Below, piece by piece: positions 58,386 through 64,000 of a stretch of 64,000 nt of DNA (position 1 is its first letter; every line of letters begins with the position of its first letter). The notes under the pieces are model-generated. The model did not search any database. It had not been told where the DNA came from and worked only from the letters and a program-made list of their open reading frames with translations. The DNA is from JTS-AC122 sp050246015 (lineage in GTDB: Bacteria > Planctomycetota > Phycisphaerae > Phycisphaerales > UBA1924), in NCBI GenBank assembly GCA_050246015.1, contig JBFWWU010000003.1, positions 124,001-188,000 on the forward strand, given 5' to 3'. The position numbers were made by a program, and so were the translations under genes.

Positions 58386-60062
58386 CTACACCAGTTCCGC
58401 CGGGTTCTGAAGCAGGCGGACGATCTCCGCCAGGGCGAGCGCCGCGGTGGCGCCATCGACCACTCGGTGGTCGCAGGCGAGGCTGAGGGGCATCAGTTTG
58501 CCGATGACGGCCTGACCATCGCGCACGAGCACGGCGTCGTAGACGCGCCCCGCCGCGAGGATGCCGACCTCCGGGTAGTTGATCACGGGGGTGGCGAACT
58601 TACCGGCGTGGCTGCCGACGTTGCTGATCGTGAAGGTGGAGCCCATGAGCATCTCGCGCGGGGCGGAGCGGTCGCGCGCCGACGAGGCAACGTGGGCGAT
58701 CGAGCGGGCCAGGTCCACGACGCCCAGTTGGCCCGCGTCGCGGATCACTGGGACCATCAGGCCGTTCTCGGTGTCGGTAGCGATGCCGAGGTGAACGGCG
58801 GCGTGCTGGACGATTTCCTGGGCGTTGTCATCGACGCGGGCGTTGAGCGCACCGAACTTGCCGGTGAGCGCGCGGCAGACGGCGGCGCAGACGAACGGGA
58901 GGAAACTGATCTTTTCACCGGATTCAGCGGCGACCTGTCGGCGCAGGTCGTCCAGCGCGGTCACGTCGGCCTCATCGACCACGGTGAAATGGACGGCGGT
59001 GTTGACGGACTCTCGCAGGCGCGTGGCGATATTTCGGCGGACGCCGCGGAAGGGAACGCGGGCTTCGGGCGAGTTCGCGGACGCCTGCGAGGTCTGGGCC
59101 GGATCGGGGATGGGGCGATGGCCCAGCGAGGGGACATATCCCGGTAGGGGCTGGAGAGCGCCCGGCGGGGGGGCGTAAGCAGGATGGGGCGCGTAGCCGT
59201 AGGCGGGCGGAGGCGCGTACGGGAAGGGCATGGCTGGCGGCGGGAAGTAGTACGCCGGCGGCGGCGGGTAGGGGAGGTAGCCATAGGGCGGCATGGGGGC
59301 CTGTGGCGGAAAGGAGTAGCCGGGCTGTGAGGGTGAGTAGGCAGCGGGCGCATGCTGGGCCGGTTGAGCCTGCGGCCGAGGCGCGGGCAAGGGGCGACGG
59401 GACTCGGAGGGCTTGGAGGATGCGCCAGCGTGGGCGGTTTTCGGGGCGCCGGTGGCGGGGGCGGGTTTCGCCGGCGCGGGGGGGGCCGACGCGCCGCTTC
59501 CTGCGGAACGCACGTCCTTTTCGGTCACGCGGCCTCCCATGCCGGTGCCGGTGACGGCCGTGATATCGACGCCTAGATCCCGCGCCAGGCGCCTGACGGC
59601 GGGAGTTGCGAGGACTTTTCCGGGAGCGGCTTCGACGCCGGGGTTGGCCGACAATGAGCCGACGACGGTGCCGGCGTCCTGCGATTCTTCGGGGAGATTC
59701 CCGGCGATCTGGGAGCCCATGTCGCACCCGGCGTCCTTGGACTGCTGGGCGGGGGCGTGGTGGGCCGACGAGCCGTTGTTCTTATGCGCGGGGGCGGCGC
59801 CGGCCTCGGGGACGTACGAGACCAGGGGGTTGCCGACCTTGAGGATTTCGCCGACGGAGCCGTGGAGTTGGGCAATGACTCCCGAGCGGGGGCTTGGGAT
59901 TTCGACCAGGGCCTTATCGGTGTTGAGTTCGACGAGGGTCTGGTTTTCGTCAACGTGCTGGCCGACCTGGACGCACCACTTGATGAGTTCGGCTTCGTGG
60001 ACGCCTTCGCCCACGTCCGGGAGGATGAACACATTGGGATCGGCGGATTTGTGATGGGCCAT
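58386..60062 (-). CDS. 2-oxo acid dehydrogenase E2 (dihydrolipoamide acyltransferase)
   Basis: The acyl-carrying core of a pyruvate-type or branched-chain dehydrogenase complex, 558 aa. The lipoyl domain (about residues 10-85) has its lysine in ELNTDKALVE (Lys50). A peripheral-subunit-binding domain follows (about 165-205, ATPAVRRLARDLGVDI). Then comes a Pro/Ala linker that becomes Pro/Tyr-rich around residues 237-320, and the catalytic domain with the motif DHRVVDGA near the C-terminus. The linker composition is unusual. E1 and E3 genes are not in the window, so the complex type is open. The ATG has AGGAGA seven bases upstream. Confidence 0.9.
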   Translation of the reverse strand: MAHHKSADPNVFILPDVGEGVHEAELIKWCVQVGQHVDENQTLVELNTDKALVEIPSPRSGVIAQLHGSVGEILKVGNPLVSYVPEAGAAPAHKNNGSSAHHAPAQQSKDAGCDMGSQIAGNLPEESQDAGTVVGSLSANPGVEAAPGKVLATPAVRRLARDLGVDITAVTGTGMGGRVTEKDVRSAGSGASAPPAPAKPAPATGAPKTAHAGASSKPSESRRPLPAPRPQAQPAQHAPAAYSPSQPGYSFPPQAPMPPYGYLPYPPPPAYYFPPPAMPFPYAPPPAYGYAPHPAYAPPPGALQPLPGYVPSLGHRPIPDPAQTSQASANSPEARVPFRGVRRNIATRLRESVNTAVHFTVVDEADVTALDDLRRQVAAESGEKISFLPFVCAAVCRALTGKFGALNARVDDNAQEIVQHAAVHLGIATDTENGLMVPVIRDAGQLGVVDLARSIAHVASSARDRSAPREMLMGSTFTISNVGSHAGKFATPVINYPEVGILAAGRVYDAVLVRDGQAVIGKLMPLSLACDHRVVDGATAALALAEIVRLLQNPAELV

Positions 60063-60172
60063 GGCGCGTCTCCTGCGGCGGCACGCTCGCGGGAGTCGCG
60101 CCAAGGCAAAGCATACTCCGCCAGCCGCGCGGGGTCAGTCCGGGCGGACCCGCCGGGTTGTTCGAGCGATGG

Positions 60173-60637
60173 TTATGGCGTGCCGGGTCCGTGGCCTGGG
60201 GCGGCATCGCGCGAGGAGTCGTCAGGCGTTCGGCGCCGAGGCGAGCGGGGGCGGATGACAATCTCCGGAGTGGGGGTGGGCGTGTGATTTGACCCGCCGG
60301 TGCTGGAGCCGTCCTGGGGCCCAGCGGGTCCAGCGGGACCAGCGGGACCGTGGGGGGGCGGATCCTGACCGCCGCGGGGGCGGCGTGGGGGATCATCTCC
60401 CAAGGCGCCGGGTGGGAGGACGACGCGGGTGGCGCGCCAGCGCTTGTTGATCAACTCGGCGTCATAAGTAACGTGCCATCCTTCTTTTAGGATGCGAAAT
60501 CCGTTGCCGACGATCATGTTGTAATGAGCAAAGACGTCCTGCCCGTTAGGCCCGATGATGAAGCCGTAGCCCTTGCGGGAGTCAAACCACTTCACTACGC
60601 CGGTGGCGTCGCGAAACGTTTGTTCATCGCTTCCCAT
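60173..60637 (-). CDS. Cold-shock-domain protein with a disordered tail
   Basis: A 154-residue protein. Residues ~10-80 form a cold-shock domain with RNP1 (KGYGFI) and RNP2 (VFAHY), which binds single-stranded RNA or DNA. The rest is a Pro/Gly/Arg-rich tail with GPAGPAGPAG repeats and Arg clusters, about twice the length of a normal Csp. Such tails may promote RNA binding or condensates. A TATAGT box (60699-60704) lies ~60 bases upstream of the ATG, so this gene may have a leader, unlike many others here. Confidence 0.85.
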   Translation of the reverse strand: MGSDEQTFRDATGVVKWFDSRKGYGFIIGPNGQDVFAHYNMIVGNGFRILKEGWHVTYDAELINKRWRATRVVLPPGALGDDPPRRPRGGQDPPPHGPAGPAGPAGPQDGSSTGGSNHTPTPTPEIVIRPRSPRRRTPDDSSRDAAPGHGPGTP

Positions 60638-60698
60638 GTGAGTTGTTCCCCATCGGCCGCGTGCATCCGTCTGGGGTGCGAGGTGGCGGCCTCAATCT

Positions 60699-60704
60699 AC
60701 TATA
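60699..60704 (-). promoter_or_regulatory. -10-like TATAGT for the cold-shock gene
   Basis: On the minus strand TATAGT lies about 60 bases before the ATG, in a locally A+T-rich patch (60691-60720) that stands out from the surrounding G+C-rich DNA. The -35 region matches TTGACA only weakly. Confidence 0.4.
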
Positions 60705-60841
60705 CCAAATTCGCTCTGGCGTGCTATCCACAGCGTGGCGGGGCTCAACCCTGATTGGGGGAGAGATTGAGATGTGGTAGCGGATGGCCGACACGAATGC
60801 AACAAGTGGCGGAGCCTGCGCATGCCGTGGCAGGCGCGGAT

Positions 60842-62035
60842 TCAAGCGGACTCGGGGGGGCCGAGGCCCTTGACCATGGGCACGCGGAGCGAGAATCGCT
60901 GGAACCCGGCCCGCTTGTAGAGTTTCATGGCCGGTGCGTTGCGTGAATCGACGGCGCAGGTGATCGAGGCGGCGGCCCCCCCACTGACGGCGGCGAGCCC
61001 CATCTTGAGCAGGCCCGCGCCGAGGCCGCGGCCGCGCAGCGACGGCGAGAGGCCGAGGTAGACCAGTTCGACCGATGCGGGCGTCTGCTCGGGGCAGGCG
61101 CTCAGGAGCATGGCGCCTTCGACCTGGCCGTGTTCCTGGACGATCCACCACTTGGAGAGGTCGAGGGTGCCGACGGCGCGGTGCGAATCAATGACGTCGT
61201 CGACGGAGCGCAGCCCGCAGAGTTCGGGACAGTCGAGGGTGTCGATGTAGGACCGGGCCAGGGCGCGGGCGAGCAGTTCATCGTGCTCGCTGGCGTCGAT
61301 CTGTGAGAGGGGGCGGACCGTGATGCCCGGGGGCCAGTTGGGCGAGTCGGCGCGGGTCTGGCGTCTGGACGCGGCGCCCGCGAGGGGTCGGCGCATGTAG
61401 GCCAGATCGCCCAGGCGGATGAAGCCGGCGCCCGAGAGGGCGACCGCGGCTTCGTGCTCGGAGGTCTCCAGGAGCGCCTGGACGAGGATGACGCTCTGCT
61501 GCCCCGGGAGGATGACGCGCGGCGAGCGGCGGGGTCGAGCGGCGGCGCCGGGCTCGATCGTCCCGCGCAGCGACGCGAGGAAGTCGCACAGGTGTTCGAG
61601 GATCGCCCGGCGCTGCGCGATCCCCGACGCCGCGTCGCGCTGGCGGATGCGCTCGACGGCGGGGAGCCCGAAATCCCAGGTCGAGTGATCGTCGTCATCG
61701 GAGAGGAAGAGCATGCCGGTTCGTCCGGCTCCGATGACGACGAGGCAAACCTGGTGGAAGTACCTCCCGGAGGGGTCGAGGGTGCCCCACATAAGCGAGA
61801 CGTCGATGCCGAGCTTTCCCGCCGATTCAATGAAGGCGCGTGCGGCGGCTTCGCGCCCGCCCCGGCCGTCGCCGGCGGATCCGACAATCCGCTCCGCGGC
61901 GCGGAGTCGCAGGTCCGGGGGGACGCGCACGACGGTCAGGCCGTCAACTTCGGCGGGGAGCGCCGGCGGGCCGAGCCGGCGCGCGGGGGCCTGTGAGTTC
62001 GCGATCGCGGCGAGTTGTTCATCGGGTGGCTGCAT
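60842..62035 (-). CDS. GNAT-family N-acetyltransferase
   Basis: A 397-residue protein. The C-terminal GNAT domain shows the acetyl-CoA-binding motif LGLSPSLRGRGLGAGLLKMG and the end ITCAVDSRNAPAMKLYKRAG. The N-terminal ~240 residues contain a second, degenerate GNAT-like fold (VLVQALLETSEHEAAVALSG, GFIRLGDLAYMRRP), as in two-domain acetyltransferases of the MshD type. The substrate is unknown. The ATG at 62035 is preferred over an upstream start because the extra residues look like non-coding translation. Confidence 0.8.
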   Translation of the reverse strand: MQPPDEQLAAIANSQAPARRLGPPALPAEVDGLTVVRVPPDLRLRAAERIVGSAGDGRGGREAAARAFIESAGKLGIDVSLMWGTLDPSGRYFHQVCLVVIGAGRTGMLFLSDDDDHSTWDFGLPAVERIRQRDAASGIAQRRAILEHLCDFLASLRGTIEPGAAARPRRSPRVILPGQQSVILVQALLETSEHEAAVALSGAGFIRLGDLAYMRRPLAGAASRRQTRADSPNWPPGITVRPLSQIDASEHDELLARALARSYIDTLDCPELCGLRSVDDVIDSHRAVGTLDLSKWWIVQEHGQVEGAMLLSACPEQTPASVELVYLGLSPSLRGRGLGAGLLKMGLAAVSGGAAASITCAVDSRNAPAMKLYKRAGFQRFSLRVPMVKGLGPPESA

Positions 62036-62147
62036 CCGCGGACCTGCATTTGACGGAAAGGGAAAAGTCAGTACACTTCTGGCTTCCCCCCGGGGAAGCC
62101 CCACTGTGACGCGCCCTGGCCCGAACGAGGCGAACTGGAGTTGGCGA

Positions 62148-62816
62148 ATGATCAGAGTTCTGAACAAGCTTATTCCGGCAGCCCCCGGTGCACGCATGCG
62201 GCAGATGGTTGCCCGCGTGATGCTGGGGGTTGTGATCGCGGCGGGGTGCGCTCCCATTCTGGGAATGGCACTAACGCCTCCTGAACCGGAAGCCATTCCT
62301 CGTCGCTGGCAGCTTGAAATTGAGCCCGGACCGTTGCGGCTGACGACGGTGGAAACCGATGGCGTGCCGCACGCTTATTTCTACCTGACCTATCGCGTCA
62401 TCAACAACAGCGGCGAAGACCTGCTGTTTGCTCCTTCATTCGAGCTTTCGACGGAATACGGCAGTTTTCGATCGGGGATCGGCGTTCCAACGCACGTCAC
62501 CCGCGAACTGCTGAAAGAAACCGAAAACAAGTACATCGAAGACCAGATCAGCATCATCGGGCAGTTGATGCAAGGGAAAGAAAACGCCAAGGACGGGCTC
62601 GTGATCTGGCCGGCGAACAACCTGAACGTCAACTCGATGACTGTCTTCGCGGCGGGGTTCAGCGGCGAGACGACGAGCGTGGAGATGCCGGCCACGAAGG
62701 AGCGGGTGGTGCTGCGCAAGACGCTTCAGATCAAGTATCACGCGAGCGGCGACATGTCGCAGATGCTGGGAGAGGTGATCGAGCGGGAAGAATCGCCGCG
62801 GTGGATCATGCGCTGA
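62148..62816 (+). CDS. Hypothetical exported protein (possible lipoprotein)
   Basis: A 222-residue protein with an N-terminal hydrophobic segment ending in VVIAAGCAP, which can be read as a lipobox (Cys34); a start at 62196 (MRQMVARV) would give a normal-length lipoprotein signal. The rest is a beta-rich domain (WQLEIEPGPLRLTTVETDG, YFYLTYRVINNSGEDLLFAP), with DGLVIWPANNLNVNS, ending in a charged tail. I know of no function. GGAG precedes the ATG at 62148. G+C content is somewhat lower than its neighbours'. Confidence 0.6.
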   Translation: MIRVLNKLIPAAPGARMRQMVARVMLGVVIAAGCAPILGMALTPPEPEAIPRRWQLEIEPGPLRLTTVETDGVPHAYFYLTYRVINNSGEDLLFAPSFELSTEYGSFRSGIGVPTHVTRELLKETENKYIEDQISIIGQLMQGKENAKDGLVIWPANNLNVNSMTVFAAGFSGETTSVEMPATKERVVLRKTLQIKYHASGDMSQMLGEVIEREESPRWIMR

Positions 62817-62887
62817 GTGCGGCTATGATCTTCGCTCGCTTGAAAGCGGGGCGGGCGATGGATATTCGGATTCTGTACAGGTGACGT

Positions 62888-63178
62888 ATGGCACACAAGA
62901 AGGGGCAAGGCTCCACTCAGAACGGTCGTGACTCCAACCCGAAGTATCGGGGCATCAAGCTGTACGGCGGGGAGACGGCGCAGCCGGGGTCGATCATCGT
63001 GCGTCAGGTCGGCACGCCGTTCAAGGCGGGGTATCTCGTGAAGATGGGGGCCGACAACACGCTGTATTCGATCGGTCACGGGAAGGTCGTGTTCCACGGT
63101 CGGAAGGTGCACATTGATCCGTCGGATCCTTCGGTGCCGCGGCCGGCGTGGTTGCCGGGCGAACCCGTCAAGGCCTGA
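62888..63178 (+). CDS. rpmA: 50S ribosomal protein L27
   Basis: A 96-residue ribosomal protein bL27, complete from MAHKKGQGSTQNGRDSNPKY to the basic middle (GKVVFHGRKVHIDPSDPS). It lies near the peptidyl-transferase centre and helps tRNA placement. It starts directly with the mature MAHKKG form, so no cleaved N-terminal extension is needed. The usual partner rplU is not just upstream, which is unusual since L21 and L27 are normally adjacent. AGGTG precedes the ATG, and a TATGAT lies 58 bases upstream. Confidence 0.95.
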   Translation: MAHKKGQGSTQNGRDSNPKYRGIKLYGGETAQPGSIIVRQVGTPFKAGYLVKMGADNTLYSIGHGKVVFHGRKVHIDPSDPSVPRPAWLPGEPVKA

Positions 63179-63205
63179 ACGGATGGCCGTGTGCGGCTCG
63201 CGTCG

Positions 63206-63236
63206 GACCCCGCGGAAGCGGGGTCTGTTTGTTTTT
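63206..63236 (+). terminator. Rho-independent terminator after rpmA
   Basis: Perfect eight-base stem GACCCCGC/GCGGGGTC with a four-base loop (GGAA), followed by a T-rich run. It lies 27 bases after the rpmA stop and may also face the convergent purQ gene. Confidence 0.88.
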
Positions 63237-63273
63237 GTCGAGCGATGCGGGGATGATGCCCGGGGTGCGGCGG

Positions 63274-64000
63274 TCAGACACGGGAGGGTGTGGCTGCCTC
63301 GACGGCGTTTCGGAACATCATCAGGCCGGGGGTCTCCAGGCCGCCGGAGCGGATTTCGCTCCCGAGCCTGGTCCAGTAGGGGTGATGCAACCAGGAGAGG
63401 TACCGCTCGGGGTGGGGCATGAGGGCGAAGATGCGGCCGGAGGAATCGCAGATCCCGGCGATGGCGTTGGCGGACCCGTTGACGTTGTCGATGTAGCGCA
63501 CGGCGACCTGGCCGCCGGACTCGATGGCGCTGAGAAGGGCGCCGGTGGCGGGGATGAATCGGCCCTCGCCGTGAGCGATGGGGAGTCGCAGGACGTCGTC
63601 GCGAAGGCTTGGCTTGAAGCGATCGGCGATGCCGGCGGTCCAGACGCAGCGGGACTCGGCGGGGAACTCGACGCGGACCCATTGATCGATGAAGGAGCCG
63701 CCCGAGTTGTGGGAGAGGGCGACGGTCTGGTCGGGGGCACGATCGGCAGGCCAGCGTGGGTCGGAACCCCCGGTTCCGGGCCCGGGGAGGAGGCCGACCT
63801 GGACCATGACCTGGAAGCCGTTGCAGGCGCCGATCATGGGGCAGCCGCGAAGGGCGGCACTGCGAAGGGCGGGGTAGAGGCGTTCGCGGGCGCGCATGGC
63901 GAACAGGCGGCCGGAGGCGACGTCGTCGCCGTAGGAGAACCCGCCGGGGAACCCGAGGAGGTCGTAGGACTCAAGCCGAGCGGGATCGGCGATGAGGCGT
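63274..64000 (-). CDS. purQ: Phosphoribosylformylglycinamidine synthase, glutaminase subunit (partial)
   Basis: Glutamine amidotransferase subunit for the fourth step of purine synthesis. The N-terminus lies beyond the right end of the window. Visible parts are the oxyanion-loop stretch GFPGGFSYGDDVASG, the nucleophile motif MIGACNGFQVMVQVG, and the catalytic His-Glu in ALMPHPERYLSWLHH. About 242 codons are present. It is convergent with rpmA and is the second purine gene in the window, far from purH, so purine genes are scattered rather than in one operon. Confidence 0.93.
   Translation of the reverse strand, partial: RLIADPARLESYDLLGFPGGFSYGDDVASGRLFAMRARERLYPALRSAALRGCPMIGACNGFQVMVQVGLLPGPGTGGSDPRWPADRAPDQTVALSHNSGGSFIDQWVRVEFPAESRCVWTAGIADRFKPSLRDDVLRLPIAHGEGRFIPATGALLSAIESGGQVAVRYIDNVNGSANAIAGICDSSGRIFALMPHPERYLSWLHHPYWTRLGSEIRSGGLETPGLMMFRNAVEAATPSRV

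Overview
The window looks like chromosomal DNA of a planctomycete, most likely of the class Phycisphaerae. Signs are the high G+C content, secreted proteins ending in planctomycete-style double-EF-hand (dockerin-like) tails that finish in Gly-Cys, a prepilin-like protein of the large planctomycete type, an ECF sigma factor beside a Ser/Thr kinase, a PEP-CTERM-like tail, and a peptidoglycan cluster (murC, murB, ddl) with no fts genes after it. No rRNA, tRNA, CRISPR array, insertion sequence or integrase was seen. No gene-free stretch exceeds about 300 bases; the longest gaps are about 190-240 bases.

Layout. 1-7.4 kb: the end of a complex I operon (nuoJ-K-L-M-N). 7.4-10.2 kb: a membrane c-type cytochrome, a secreted esterase and a small membrane protein, with striking poly-G arrays next to their starts. 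10.2-13.9 kb: murC, murB, ddl. 13.9-16.2 kb: an AraC-type regulator divergent from a FIST sensor protein. 16.2-20.5 kb: a lower-G+C island with a SUMF1-fold/PEP-CTERM protein flanked by matching palindromes, a kelch-dockerin protein and two unknown proteins. 20.7-27.2 kb: ribD, a membrane protein, a pseudopilin, a kinase-TPR protein and its sigma factor. 27.5-32.1 kb: a 1560-residue secreted multidomain protein. 32.3-35.5 kb: dxs and a prenyl diphosphate synthase (isoprenoid precursors). 35.7-50.6 kb: a DUF2726 protein, a very large AsmA-like protein, a HAD hydrolase, a Bfd-like ferredoxin, purH, an EAL-CBS-GGDEF protein, a phosphatase and several secreted or unknown proteins. 50.8-56.2 kb: a compact capsid gene module (portal, putative scaffold, major capsid protein, connector-like proteins) with no terminase, integrase, lysis or recognisable tail genes. 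56.2-64 kb: a tryptophan-dioxygenase-family protein, a DoxX-like protein, an orphan E2 acyltransferase, a cold-shock protein, a GNAT protein, rpmA and the 3' part of purQ.

Two things stand out. First, the capsid module sits between ordinary cellular genes, has host-like composition and widely spaced genes with hairpins between them. It could be a degraded prophage or a domesticated, gene-transfer-agent-like particle locus. Second, at least ten genes have a -10-like hexamer (TATNAT or close) ending only 5-7 bases before the start codon and no Shine-Dalgarno sequence. This suggests widespread leaderless transcription, alongside other genes with ordinary AGGAG-type sites.
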